This document shows positions 33,238 through 43,748 of a stretch of DNA of 64,000 nucleotides, piece by piece. Position 1 is the stretch's first letter. Each line of letters starts with the position of its first letter. Under the pieces are notes generated by a model. It did no database searches. It was given only the letters and a program-made list of their open reading frames with translations, and was not told where the DNA came from. The stretch is from Actinomyces oris. GTDB taxonomy: Bacteria; Actinomycetota; Actinomycetes; Actinomycetales; Actinomycetaceae. A program made the position numbers and the translations under genes. The DNA is taken from the NCBI RefSeq assembly GCF_001937665.1, contig NZ_MSKL01000006.1:162811-226810 (forward strand). Reading direction: 5' to 3'.

Positions 33238-34281
33238 ATGCGAGACCTCGCCACCCTTCCCAAGGCGCACCTGCACCTGCACTTCACGGGGTCGATGCGC
33301 CTGGAGACCCTCATCGAGCTGGCCTCCTCCGCGCGCACGCGCCTGCCGTCGAACTTCCTGGACGGCGACCCTCTGCGCGTACCCGCCGACCGACGCGGAT
33401 GGTTCCGCTTCCAACGCGCCTACGACACGGCCCGGGCCCTGGTTCGCACTGAGGAGGTCATGCGCCGCATCGTCCTGGAGGCCGCTCTGGACGACGCCGC
33501 CGAGGGCTCACGCCGCCTGGAGATCCAGGTCGACCCGACCAGCTACGCCCCCTTCGTCGGTGGGATCACCCCCGCCCTGGAGATCATCCTCGACGCCGCC
33601 AAGCAGGCCACGACCCTGAGTGGAGTGGAGGTGGCGGTCATCGTTGCGGCCTCCCGGATGCGTCACCCGTTGGACGCCCGCACGCTCGCGCGCCTGGCGG
33701 TGCGCTACGCCGGGGACCAGCCGGGCGAGGTGATCGGCTTCGGCCTGTCCAACGATGAGCGCGCCGGGCAGACCTCCTCCTGGGAGCGGGCCTTCGCCAT
33801 CGCCCGCCGGGGCGGCCTGGCCTCCATGCCGCACGGAGGGGAGCTCTTAGGGCCCGATCACCTGCGCGAGGTCGTCTCCGCACTCGGCCCCACACGCCTG
33901 GGCCACGGGGTACGCGCCGGCGAGGATCCGGCACTGTTGGACGCGATCGTCGCCTCCGGTATCAGCCTCGAGGTCTGCCCCGCCTCCAACGTGAGCCTGG
34001 GCGTCTATCACAGCCCGGACGACGTCCCCCTGCGCACGCTCATGAGTCATGGGGCGCAGATCGCCCTGAGCGCCGATGACCCTCTGCTCTTCCAGTCCCG
34101 GCTCGTCGACCAGTACGAGATCGCCCGGGCCCTGGGCTGCGACGACGCCGAGCTGGCTGAGCTGGCCCGCGGGTCGATCCGCGCCTGCCTGGCCTCACCA
34201 ACGGCTAAGCGGGCATGGCTGGCCGAGGTGGACGCCTGGCTGGCATCACCCGGTCAGGGGGCCGGAAACGGAAAGCTCTAG
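33238..34281 (+). CDS. add: Adenosine deaminase
   Basis: 347 residues from ATG 33238 (GGAAGAA upstream). Metal-dependent deaminase family: HLHLHFTGSM gives the HxH metal pair, SMPHGGELLGPDHLREV the catalytic Glu region with HGGE, RLGHGVRAGED the third metal His and ALSADDPLLF the metal Asp. It converts adenosine to inosine in purine salvage; related enzymes deaminate adenine or futalosine derivatives, so the substrate is inferred. Its last four bases overlap the end of murB, which is convergent. Confidence 0.88.
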   Translation: MRDLATLPKAHLHLHFTGSMRLETLIELASSARTRLPSNFLDGDPLRVPADRRGWFRFQRAYDTARALVRTEEVMRRIVLEAALDDAAEGSRRLEIQVDPTSYAPFVGGITPALEIILDAAKQATTLSGVEVAVIVAASRMRHPLDARTLARLAVRYAGDQPGEVIGFGLSNDERAGQTSSWERAFAIARRGGLASMPHGGELLGPDHLREVVSALGPTRLGHGVRAGEDPALLDAIVASGISLEVCPASNVSLGVYHSPDDVPLRTLMSHGAQIALSADDPLLFQSRLVDQYEIARALGCDDAELAELARGSIRACLASPTAKRAWLAEVDAWLASPGQGAGNGKL

Positions 34282-35552
34282 AAGCCGACCTGAACGGGCT
34301 CAGGCACGAGGGTGACCCCGTAGCGCTCGCGCACCCCGGCCACGACCGCGTCACGCAGGCGAGCCAGGTCGGTCCCGGTCGCGCCGCCACGGTTGGTCAG
34401 TGCCAGAACGTGCTTGGTGGACAGCCCGGCCGGTGCTCCGGCCTCCACGGCGAATCCCTTGGTGAAGCCCGCGTGGTCGATGAGCCAGGCGGCGCTGGTC
34501 TTGACCAGGCCCTCGATGACGGGGGCCTCCTTGGTACCGAGCACCACCTGCGAGTGGTCGGTGACTGGGAAGCGGGGCGCGTCCTCGGGCAGGTGCTCGG
34601 CCTCGGCCGTGGTCAGGATCGGGTTGGTGAAGAAGGAGCCGGCCGACCAGGTGTCGTGGTCGGCGCCGTCCAGCACCATCCCCTTGGAGCGGCGCAGCTC
34701 GAGAACCGCCTCGCGCAGCTCGCGCTCGGGCACTCGGTCGCCCAGTTCGACGCCGAGCGTCCCGGCCAGCTGGGAGTAGGCGATCCGGGAGGACAGGGAC
34801 CCCTGCCGCACGGCGAAGGTGGCGTCGAGAACCACCCAGCGTCCGGTCGGCCCCCACAGGCGCCCGCCGCCCGCCTCGGTGTCGGTGAGGGACTGCTTGA
34901 GACGCGAGTCCCGGTAGCCCAGTCCCAGCTCACCCAGGGCCAGCCAGACAACCCGGTTGCGCAGGCGGTCCCAGGCGCGCACGCTGGCGATGAGCTCGGC
35001 GACCTCGGCGCCGTAGGCCCCGATGTTCTGCACGGGGGCGGCGCCCACCGTGCCGGGGATCCCGGACAGGGGCGCGAACCCGGCCCACTGGCTGGCGATG
35101 GCCTCGCGCACCAGGTCGTCCCAGGTGGTGCCGGCAGTGGCGGTGACCTCGACGCCGCCGCACACCGAGTCCGAGACGAGTGAGACCTCAGCGCGGGCAT
35201 CACGGATGACGAGCCCGTCGAAGCCGGCATCGGAGGCCATGATGTTGGAGCCGCCGCCGATGACGAGGACGGGCGTCCCTGCGGCGTCGGCCTCGCGGAT
35301 CGCCTCGGTCAGCTCGCTCTGAGTGGTGGCCTCGACGTAGGTGCCCACCGGCCCGCCCACGCGAAGCGTGGTCAGCTCGGCCAGGCTGGTCGGCCGGACG
35401 CCGGAGCCGGGCGTGTGCGCCAGGGCCTGGACGGGTGCGGGCCAGGCGGATGAGTCGACGTCGACGCTCAACGGGACGGTGCAGTCGCCTTCCACCAGCT
35501 GCGGCTCGGTCGACGGGTCAGCGGGGGCGCGGTCATCTGGGGTGGTGGTCAA
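34278..35552 (-). CDS. murB: UDP-N-acetylenolpyruvylglucosamine reductase
   Basis: 424 residues if started at TTG 35552, where GGAGA stands upstream; the frame is open to 35624 and a GTG nearby is possible. The first 45 residues are a low-complexity acidic extension. FAD-binding: TTLRVGGPVGTYVEATT, VLVIGGGSNIMASD, PLSGIPGTVGAAPVQNIGAY; substrate domain with WSAGSFFTNPIL and HAGFTKGFAVEAGAPAG. It reduces UDP-GlcNAc-enolpyruvate to UDP-MurNAc with NADPH in peptidoglycan synthesis. The type with C-terminal GLSTKHVLAL is that of type I MurB. Confidence 0.9.
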   Translation of the reverse strand: MTTTPDDRAPADPSTEPQLVEGDCTVPLSVDVDSSAWPAPVQALAHTPGSGVRPTSLAELTTLRVGGPVGTYVEATTQSELTEAIREADAAGTPVLVIGGGSNIMASDAGFDGLVIRDARAEVSLVSDSVCGGVEVTATAGTTWDDLVREAIASQWAGFAPLSGIPGTVGAAPVQNIGAYGAEVAELIASVRAWDRLRNRVVWLALGELGLGYRDSRLKQSLTDTEAGGGRLWGPTGRWVVLDATFAVRQGSLSSRIAYSQLAGTLGVELGDRVPERELREAVLELRRSKGMVLDGADHDTWSAGSFFTNPILTTAEAEHLPEDAPRFPVTDHSQVVLGTKEAPVIEGLVKTSAAWLIDHAGFTKGFAVEAGAPAGLSTKHVLALTNRGGATGTDLARLRDAVVAGVRERYGVTLVPEPVQVGF

Positions 35553-35655
35553 CGAAGGTCTCCGCTCTTCCTGGTCGGTTCCTCGTGAGACAAGCAGGGC
35601 CCCGCTCACACCAGTAGTGTGCACGGAGCCCCGAGACGCGGACGGGCCGCTCGTC

Positions 35656-35754
35656 TCACTTCTTGTTGCGACGCTGGTGACGCGTCTTGCGAAGCAGCTT
35701 GCGGTGCTTCTTCTTGGCCATGCGCTTGCGGCGCTTCTTGATGACGGATCCCAT
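35656..35754 (-). CDS. Small ribosomal protein bS22
   Basis: 32 residues, too short for most gene finders. AGGAGA precedes the ATG. The sequence starts MGSVIKKRRKRMAKKKHRK and is almost wholly Lys and Arg. It matches the actinobacterial bS22 (AURKAIP1/COX24-domain) peptide found in mycobacterial ribosomes near the decoding centre. The HTH gene next to it is in the same relation as Rv0500A and Rv0500B in Mycobacterium tuberculosis, which supports the call. Confidence 0.9.
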   Translation of the reverse strand: MGSVIKKRRKRMAKKKHRKLLRKTRHQRRNKK

Positions 35755-35901
35755 GAGATCTCCTCGCAGTTCGCTTCGTAGTGCCCGCAGACCCTCCCTG
35801 CGGGCCGAGGCAGGCCGGCGAGGGTTATGCCATGGGGCGGTTGGTCGGCGCGTGAGGCTCAGCGGCCGACCACGCAGGTGACCGCCTGAGTGTAGCGGCT
35901 C

Positions 35902-36144
35902 CTAGGACCCTGATGCCTCTGACGCGTCGTGGCCCCAGTCACCCAGCCCCGCGGACAGGTAGTCGTGAACGGCGCGCTCGGGTACGCGGAAGGAGCGCCC
36001 GACCTGCATCGCGGGCAGGTCGCCGGAGTGCACCATCCGGTAGACGGTCATCTTGGACACGCGCAGCATTGCCGCCACCTCAGCCACGGTGAGGAACGAG
36101 GGGGCGCCGGCGGCGCTGGGGGATGTGGGAAGGCCCGGTGCCAT
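35902..36144 (-). CDS. BldC/excisionase-type helix-turn-helix protein
   Basis: 80 residues from ATG 36144; the frame is open further upstream but that part has no family resemblance. The core FLTVAEVAAMLRVSKMTVYR plus VHSGDLPAMQVGRSFRVPER is a MerR-like winged helix of the excisionase/BldC type. Actinobacterial members control development or gene expression. It lies 147 bases before the bS22 gene, the same pairing as in mycobacteria. Confidence 0.8.
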   Translation of the reverse strand: MAPGLPTSPSAAGAPSFLTVAEVAAMLRVSKMTVYRMVHSGDLPAMQVGRSFRVPERAVHDYLSAGLGDWGHDASEASGS

Positions 36145-36421
36145 GAGCTTGAGGTCCGTTCGTCGCGGGTGGCCCCATCGGGGCAGGAACAACGCCAATA
36201 TATCTCCGCACCAGCCTTCGCACAGGATTTCTCGGGCACCATTCGCCACAGGCGTCGCATCTCACACTCGGGCACCAACTGTCGCTGCCGCATCCTCTGC
36301 GATCCGCCCGACGTCCTCGGTCCCCACCGCTGCCCGCATCGAGCCGCGGGCGCCGACTCCACCGAACACACCCGGCCCATGACGCCGGGAAACGTGACGA
36401 AGTCATGCCAGCAGGACCACA
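36145..36421. other. Divergent intergenic region, no gene seen
   Basis: 277 bases between the HTH gene and the potassium transporter gene. It must hold promoters for both directions; no boxes were assigned. No ydaO-type c-di-AMP riboswitch was recognised by eye. Confidence 0.3.
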
Positions 36422-38044
36422 ATGGCGACCGTGCCCCAGACAGACACCGCACAGGAGCCGGAGCCCGACCGCGGCTCCCGAGGCGAGGCGCCGGCCGGGA
36501 GGCGCGGCGCCCCGCAGGCCGGCGGGCGCCGCCAGGCCCACTGGCACGCCCCGCTCGTGGGCGTCGTCGGCCACCCATGGAAGCGGCGCAAGAAGCACCC
36601 GGCCGCCGGCATCGGAGCCGACACCCTCGAGGGGCCGCCGGCCCGCCCCCCTCTGCCGGGCACGGAGCCCACCGGGGTGCGCCGCCTGCTCAGGCACATC
36701 GAGCCACTCGGCCAGATCGCGCGAGCGGCCCGCTTCTACCCGGCCCGGCTGGCCGTCATCGTCTTCGCCGCCATCATCGTGGCGGTGACCGCCCTCCTCA
36801 GTCTTCCCGTCGCCACGACCAGCGGGGAGCGCGCCAACTTTCTCGACGCCCTGTTCACCGCCACCTCGGCCGTGTGCGTCACCGGTCTGAGCACGGTGGA
36901 CACGGCGACCTACTGGTCCACCTTCGGGCACGTCGTCATCATTCTGGCCGCGGCCGTGGGCGGCCTGGGCGTCATGACCCTGGCCTCACTGCTGTCCCTG
37001 GCGGTGTCCCGGCACGTGGGTCTGACTCAGCGGATGCTGGCGGCCTCGGAGAACCAGTCGCGCCTGGGCGAGGTGGGCCGGCTGCTGCGCGCCGTCATCT
37101 ACACGGCCACCGGCTGCGAGCTCCTCCTGACGCTCATGCTGCTTCCGCCCTTCCTCAGCCACGGCCTCGATGTGGGCCACGCCCTGTGGTACGCGGCCTT
37201 CATGGCGCTGTCGATCTTCAACAACGCCGGCTTCGTCATCATGCCCGAGGGCCTGGAGGCCTACTCCACCGACTGGTGGATCGGCCTGCCGATCATCCTG
37301 GGGACCTTCATGGGCGCCGTCGGCTTCCCCGTCATCCTGGACATCATGGGCCGACGACGCCGCCCCCGAACGTGGAGCCTGCACACCAAGCTGACCCTGA
37401 CGACCTACCTGGCCCTCACGGCCGCCTCGACCCTCGCCATCGCCACCTTCGAGTGGAGCAACCCGCTCACCTACGGCTCCCTGCCCACGAGCGGGAAGAT
37501 CATGACCGCGCTCGTCAACGGCGTCAACGCCCGCTCCTCAGGGCTGTCCACGATCCCGCCCGAGCACATGCACGAGGCGACCTGGTTCCTCCAGGACGCC
37601 CTCATGTTCGTCGGAGGCGGCTCGGCCTCGACGGCCGGCGGCATCAAGGTGACGACCTTCGCGGTCCTGCTGCTGGCAATCCTCGCCGAGGCCCGCGGCG
37701 ACCAGGACATCGAGGCCTTCGGACGCCGCATCACCCCCTCGACGGTGCGCCTGAGCGTGGCAGTGGCCTTCATCGGCTCCAGCGTCATCGGACTGGCCAC
37801 GCTTCTGCTCCTGCAGATGACCAACCTGCCCCTGGACCGGATTCTCTTCGAGGTTATCAGCGCCTTCGCGACCGTGGGCCTGTCCACGGGCATCACCCCC
37901 TCCCTGCCGGACGGGGCCAAGTACGTCGTCGTGGCACTCATGTTCATCGGCCGTGTGGGCACGATGACGGCGGCCAGCGCCCTGGCTCTGCGCGAGCGGC
38001 GCCGCGTCATCCGGATGCCCGAGGCCAGCCCGATGATCGGCTGA
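36422..38044 (+). CDS. ktrB: KtrB/TrkH-type potassium channel subunit
   Basis: 540 residues, with an extra cytosolic N-terminus of about 105 residues rich in Arg, Gly and Pro. Four pore loops with the conserved Gly are visible: AVCVTGLSTV, FNNAGFVIM, NARSSGLST and FATVGLSTG, each with flanking helices. The segment GGGSASTAGGIKVTT is the gating loop of the third repeat. It carries K+ (with Na+ in some relatives) across the membrane, controlled by a cytosolic RCK ring. The likely partner KtrA is encoded at 40546, on the far side of a TetR/exporter pair. Confidence 0.9.
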   Translation: MATVPQTDTAQEPEPDRGSRGEAPAGRRGAPQAGGRRQAHWHAPLVGVVGHPWKRRKKHPAAGIGADTLEGPPARPPLPGTEPTGVRRLLRHIEPLGQIARAARFYPARLAVIVFAAIIVAVTALLSLPVATTSGERANFLDALFTATSAVCVTGLSTVDTATYWSTFGHVVIILAAAVGGLGVMTLASLLSLAVSRHVGLTQRMLAASENQSRLGEVGRLLRAVIYTATGCELLLTLMLLPPFLSHGLDVGHALWYAAFMALSIFNNAGFVIMPEGLEAYSTDWWIGLPIILGTFMGAVGFPVILDIMGRRRRPRTWSLHTKLTLTTYLALTAASTLAIATFEWSNPLTYGSLPTSGKIMTALVNGVNARSSGLSTIPPEHMHEATWFLQDALMFVGGGSASTAGGIKVTTFAVLLLAILAEARGDQDIEAFGRRITPSTVRLSVAVAFIGSSVIGLATLLLLQMTNLPLDRILFEVISAFATVGLSTGITPSLPDGAKYVVVALMFIGRVGTMTAASALALRERRRVIRMPEASPMIG

Positions 38045-38114
38045 CCAGGGCAGCAGTCCCACCCACGTGCCGGAACCCCGATTCCCGGGAACCGGCGGAG
38101 GCTCTCGGAAGCAG

Positions 38115-38789
38115 TCAGGACCGAGCCCCTTCCGGGGCTAGCAGCTGTCTCAGAGTGCTGGCCGCTCCCTCCACATCGGCCTGATCGGTGATGAGCTGCT
38201 CGACGATGAGACCGAAGGAGACGCTCTGGATGAGGGACGCCAGCTGCTCGGGACTCAGACGGTCAGAGATCGTCCCTGCCCTCTGCCCGTTGCGACACAG
38301 GCGGGTAAGGCCTCCGTGGATATCACGGTAGCTCTCCTGGACCAGGACGCTCATCTCGGGATCACGGGTCAGCTCCCCCCAGGCATGGTAGGCCAGAGGT
38401 GCCCAGGAGCTCAGCCCGACGTCGTCAGGATCCTCGAAAGAGTCATCCTGCCGGCCTGCCCCTGAGCCGGTTGCCGCACCGCGCCGCCGGTAGTTGAGCA
38501 GGGTGAGAGCCTCAATGAAGTCCCGCTCGAAGTCGAGAGGCTCCTCGGACTCGGCGATCCGCTTGATCCGCTCGACGAGCGGCCCCATGCGCCTGGTCAG
38601 GACCGTCCGGATGAGGGAGCCCTTGCCCTCAGGGAAGTAGCGGTAGACGGTCGACGACGACATCCCGGCCGCTGCGATGACCTCATCCATGGAGGTGGCC
38701 TGGAAGCCGCTGCGCGCGAAGCACTCCTCGGCGGCCCGCAGGATCCGGTCGGTCTGACGCTCCCGGTAGGCGGCAGTCACTCGTGGCAT
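38115..38789 (-). CDS. TetR-family repressor
   Basis: 224 residues. N-terminal TetR helix-turn-helix: ILRAAEECFARSGFQATSMD, EVIAAAGMSSSTVYRYFPEG. The C-terminal ligand domain (about 60-224) is helical and fits no named subgroup I can recognise. Divergent from a 14-helix drug exporter with 123 bases between the starts, a standard arrangement in which the regulator represses the pump and itself until a toxic ligand binds. A palindrome AACGATCGTT lies between them, beside the pump promoter. Confidence 0.88.
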   Translation of the reverse strand: MPRVTAAYRERQTDRILRAAEECFARSGFQATSMDEVIAAAGMSSSTVYRYFPEGKGSLIRTVLTRRMGPLVERIKRIAESEEPLDFERDFIEALTLLNYRRRGAATGSGAGRQDDSFEDPDDVGLSSWAPLAYHAWGELTRDPEMSVLVQESYRDIHGGLTRLCRNGQRAGTISDRLSPEQLASLIQSVSFGLIVEQLITDQADVEGAASTLRQLLAPEGARS

Positions 38790-38828
38790 GAGTTCAGGAT
38801 AAGCGACTCAGAGCACACTCCAAATCAA

Positions 38829-38868
38829 AACGATCGTTGTTGACTGACTGCAACACACTCTCTAAACT
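38829..38868 (+). promoter_or_regulatory. Promoter of the MFS exporter with adjacent palindromic operator
   Basis: TTGACT (38840-38845) and TAAACT (38863-38868) are 17 bases apart, close to consensus. The perfect palindrome AACGATCGTT (38829-38838) lies directly before the -35 box and is a likely TetR site; ACGAAAACGACT at about 38879-38890 is a half-similar element. Confidence 0.6.
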
Positions 38869-38912
38869 CTCGAGCACAAACGAAAACGACTATTTTGATA
38901 TGGAGGTTCGCC

Positions 38913-40505
38913 ATGACATCCTCAGTGACATCCGCTCTCAAGGAGCGGACCGAGTCGGCACAGGAGGAGACGACCACCATGACAACGCGGCAGCCCAATC
39001 GCCGCGCGGTCATGGTCAGCGCCGTCCTCACCCAGCTGATGATCGTCCTGGACCTGACGATCATCGCCATCGCCCTGCCTCGGATGCAGGACGACCTGGG
39101 AATGACCGTATCCCAGAGCCCGTGGACGGTCACCGGCTACAGCCTGGCCTTCGGTGGCCTGGTGCTCTTCGGGGGAAGGCTCTGCGCCGTGGCGGGCATC
39201 CGCCGCTCCTACCAGGTGGGACTGATCGGCTTCGGGATCGCCAGCCTCGCAGCCGGGATGGCGACCTCTTTCCCCGTCCTGCTGGCGGCCCGCGTGGCCC
39301 AGGGCTGCTTCGGCGCCCTGCTGGCCCCCACCTCGCAGGCGCTGCTGAACGTCACCTTCACCGAGCGCACCGAGCGCGAGCGGGTCTTCGCCATCTTCGG
39401 TGCCACTGCCGGACTGGGCGCGGCCATCGGACTACTCGTCGGCGGAGCCCTGACCGACTGGTTCAGCTGGCGCTGGGCCCTCTACATCAACATCCTCATC
39501 GCCGCTGCCGCTCTGCTCATCGGGCAGCGCAGCCTTCCGCCGGCCGATCAGCGCGACCGCGACTCGCGCATCACTGATGACCTGAGCGGCCTGGTCCTGG
39601 GCTGTGGAGCCTGCTTCAGCGCCGTCTACGGGCTCGACCGGGCCCAGCAGACCTCCTGGACCTCGACGTCGACCGTCAGCTGGCTGGCCCTCGGCGGTAT
39701 CGCCGCAATACTGTTCGTGGTCCGCGAGCACTTCGCAAGCCGCCCGGTGCTGCCCCTGTCGATGATGGCACTGCCCGTGCGGGCGGCCTCCTACGCCACC
39801 CAGTTCATCGCCGGCGCCGCCCAGATGGGGGCGATCATCTACCTGACCTACTACATGCAGAACCACCTCGGCTACTCGCCCTTCAAGAGCGGAGTCGTCT
39901 TCCTCCCGATGGTCTTCGCCCTGATCGCGACCGCGATCCCGGCCGGACGCATCATCGTGCCCAGGCTCGGAGCGCGCGGCACCCTGCCACTGGGGGTGGC
40001 GGTACTGGCCGGTTCCTTCCTCATTCTCTCGCGCATGACGACGGATTCGACCTACTCCCAGGTGGCACTGCCCGGCCTCATCGTCTTCGGGATCGGTCTG
40101 GGGCTGACGATGCCGGTGACCTTCAACTCCGGCACGCGCGGGGTGGACGCGAAGCGGACCGGGCTGGCCTCAGCGATCCTGAGCGCCGCCCAGCAGATCG
40201 GCGGCTCCTTCGGGGTGGCGCTCATGACCTCCTACGCCACCCAGCACGCCGAGGACTACGTGACTGACCACACCGAGGAGGTCAAGGCGGCCGCCATGGA
40301 GGCGATGATGCGGGCTCAGACCCTGCCGCAGTCGCCCGCGGGCAAGCAGATCATCGAGACCCTCAAGGCCCAGCTCGTCGACCGGGCGCAGATCGAGGCC
40401 TACGCCGGTGGCTTCACGATGATGGCCTGGCTCCTGGCCGGCGCCGTTGTCATCCTGGTGGTCTGCGGGATCGGCCTGAGCCTCCGCCGACGTCGCAGGC
40501 GGTAG
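38913..40505 (+). CDS. MFS multidrug exporter, DHA2 (14-helix) type
   Basis: 530 residues from ATG 38913 (GGAGG upstream); ATG 38979 with GGAGGAG is an equally good start and would remove a 22-residue polar tail. First helix with VLDLTIIAIALPRMQDDLG (motif D1 of DHA2), then SPWTVTGYSLAFGGLVLFGG, GRLCAVAGIRRSY (motif A), VAQGCFGALLAPTSQALL (motif C-like) and about 14 membrane segments in all. Proton-driven export of drugs or cationic compounds is the family role. Regulated by the divergent TetR protein (inference). Confidence 0.88.
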   Translation: MTSSVTSALKERTESAQEETTTMTTRQPNRRAVMVSAVLTQLMIVLDLTIIAIALPRMQDDLGMTVSQSPWTVTGYSLAFGGLVLFGGRLCAVAGIRRSYQVGLIGFGIASLAAGMATSFPVLLAARVAQGCFGALLAPTSQALLNVTFTERTERERVFAIFGATAGLGAAIGLLVGGALTDWFSWRWALYINILIAAAALLIGQRSLPPADQRDRDSRITDDLSGLVLGCGACFSAVYGLDRAQQTSWTSTSTVSWLALGGIAAILFVVREHFASRPVLPLSMMALPVRAASYATQFIAGAAQMGAIIYLTYYMQNHLGYSPFKSGVVFLPMVFALIATAIPAGRIIVPRLGARGTLPLGVAVLAGSFLILSRMTTDSTYSQVALPGLIVFGIGLGLTMPVTFNSGTRGVDAKRTGLASAILSAAQQIGGSFGVALMTSYATQHAEDYVTDHTEEVKAAAMEAMMRAQTLPQSPAGKQIIETLKAQLVDRAQIEAYAGGFTMMAWLLAGAVVILVVCGIGLSLRRRRRR

Positions 40506-40545
40506 CGTAGGGGCCACTGCCTCACGGCCGACCTCAGGAGACCTC

Positions 40546-41214
40546 ATGCCTGCCCCGCTCTCACGCACCGACTCCACGCTCGTCATCGGGCTGGGACGCT
40601 TCGGCTCGGCCGTGGCCGCCACCCTGGACCGGTTGGGGCGCGAGGTGCTGGCAGTGGAGGCCAATCCCGCGACCGTGCGCCAGTGGACCGGCCGGATCCC
40701 CCTGGTGGAGGCCGATGCCACGGACGTGGAGGCCCTGGAGCAGTTGGGCGCCACCGAGTTCGGTACCGCGGTCGTGGGGGTGGCGACCTCCCTGGAGGCC
40801 TCCGTCCTCATCACCGGTAACCTCGTGGACCTGGAGACCCCCCAGATCTGGGCCAAGGCCATCTCACGCGCCCACGGCCGCATCCTGCGCCGCATCGGCG
40901 CCCAGCACGTCGTCTACCCCGAGTTCGACGCCGGCCAGCGCGCCGCACACCTCGTCTCGGGCCGCATGCTCGACTACATTGAGATGGAGAAGGGCGGCTT
41001 CACCATCGTCAAGATGCGCCCACCCACGGAGCTGCACGGCTTCACCATCGGCCAGTCCAAGGTGCGCTCCCGCTACGGGATCACCGTCTTCGGCCTCATG
41101 AGCCCGGGTGAGCCCTTCGAGTACGCCACCCCGGACACCCTGGTCTCAGCCGAGGACGTGCTCGTCGTCGGCGGGGATGCCGCCCTCCTGGAGCGCTTCG
41201 CCAACCGCGCGTGA
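40546..41214 (+). CDS. ktrA: KtrA/TrkA-type RCK regulator of potassium uptake
   Basis: 222 residues. RCK_N Rossmann domain with GLGRFGSAVAATL (nucleotide loop) and acidic strand end AVEANPATV; RCK_C domain about 135-220 (ELHGFTIGQSKVRSRYGITV, VSAEDVLVVGGDAALLERFA). Forms the octameric ring that gates KtrB in response to ATP/ADP; RCK_C domains of this class bind c-di-AMP in several Gram-positive bacteria, and disA is encoded at 56562. The gene lies 40 bases after the MFS gene and may be transcribed with it, apart from ktrB. Confidence 0.9.
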   Translation: MPAPLSRTDSTLVIGLGRFGSAVAATLDRLGREVLAVEANPATVRQWTGRIPLVEADATDVEALEQLGATEFGTAVVGVATSLEASVLITGNLVDLETPQIWAKAISRAHGRILRRIGAQHVVYPEFDAGQRAAHLVSGRMLDYIEMEKGGFTIVKMRPPTELHGFTIGQSKVRSRYGITVFGLMSPGEPFEYATPDTLVSAEDVLVVGGDAALLERFANRA

Positions 41215-41251
41215 GCCGGCCAGGCGACCCTCACGCGCGCCTCTCAGTGCG

Positions 41252-41739
41252 TCAGAAGGCGGCCACCTGGGAGCGCTTGGCCTCGGCGGCACCGTTGGCC
41301 TCAGCGGCCACGGCCTCAAGATCCTTACCGATCCCGGCGGCGCCGTAGGCACCGAGCAGACCTTCGACGAAGGGCGCCGCCGACAGGCGCGCCCGCTCGG
41401 CGAGGGCCGGCTCGAGCATCTCCAGGGCCATCTCGGCGCTCATGATCCCGCTGCCCAGGTCGGCCAGGACCAGGACGCCGTCGCAGCGGTCGGCGAGACG
41501 CTCGACGGCGTCGACGACGGCACCGGGGTCGGTGCCCAGCCCGCCGTCAGCAAGGCCCGCAGCCGGCTCGACGGGGACGTCGACGGACACGATGAGCCGA
41601 CGCGCCAGGTCCAGGGCGGCCTCGGCCAGGGCGCGGGAGTGGGAGACCAGGACGATGCCGACACGCACTGCGGCACCGTTCGACCGCGTCGGCTCAGGGA
41701 CCGATGCGGGCTCGGAGGGGTTTGCGGGACTCACAGGAC

Positions 41740-41743
<4 letters not shown>
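41252..41743 (-). CDS. dhaM: DhaM, phosphoryl donor subunit of dihydroxyacetone kinase
   Basis: 163 residues. Start GTG 41743 overlaps the dhaL stop (GTGA). After a 25-residue Pro/Ser-rich tail comes a mannose-type EIIA domain: VGIVLVSHSRALAEAALDLA holds the phospho-His in SHS, and GVLVLADLGSGIMSAEMALE is typical of DhaM. Only the EIIA domain is present, without the HPr and EI-like parts of E. coli DhaM. It takes phosphate from HPr of the phosphotransferase system and passes it to ADP held on DhaL. Confidence 0.88.
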
Positions 41744-42399
<656 letters not shown>

Positions 42400-42466
42400 G
42401 TCGCTTCTCCTTCAGTCTCCTTAGGGTGCCCGCACGTGATCCGGGCACCCCGATTGTGTCAGGTCC

Positions 42467-43477
<1,011 letters not shown>

Positions 43478-43540
43478 GGCGCTGACGCTACCGCGCCACG
43501 AGCCCGCATGTGGCGCCTCGGGCTCCGAGGATGTCACCCC

Positions 43541-43555
43541 GTGCACATCGGTGCA
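43541..43555 (-). promoter_or_regulatory. Predicted operator TGCAC-N5-TGCAC upstream of dhaK
   Basis: On the minus strand the bases read TGCACCGATGTGCAC, a direct repeat with ten-base period. The same spaced repeat stands before transketolase and before the SorC-type regulator gene at 62476. Confidence 0.55.
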
Positions 43556-43748
43556 GGTCACCGTGTCCATGCAGGAACGGGTACGCGCCCGGGCGGCCAG
43601 GGGCGGCCCCGACGCACCGCACCCCTCACCCCTTAACGTGAGCGCAGCCACCACCTCGCCTGAGCGTCACCCGCAGAGATTCTGGGGACTATCTGGGGAG
43701 GTCCTTTTTTCGCGGCACCACCGGGTCGATTACGGGCAGGATAGGGGT

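Noticed and set aside
35929..38184. 751-residue plus-strand frame over ktrB
   Set aside because: Out-of-frame reading of ktrB and antisense to the HTH gene; Arg/Pro/His-rich with no motifs.
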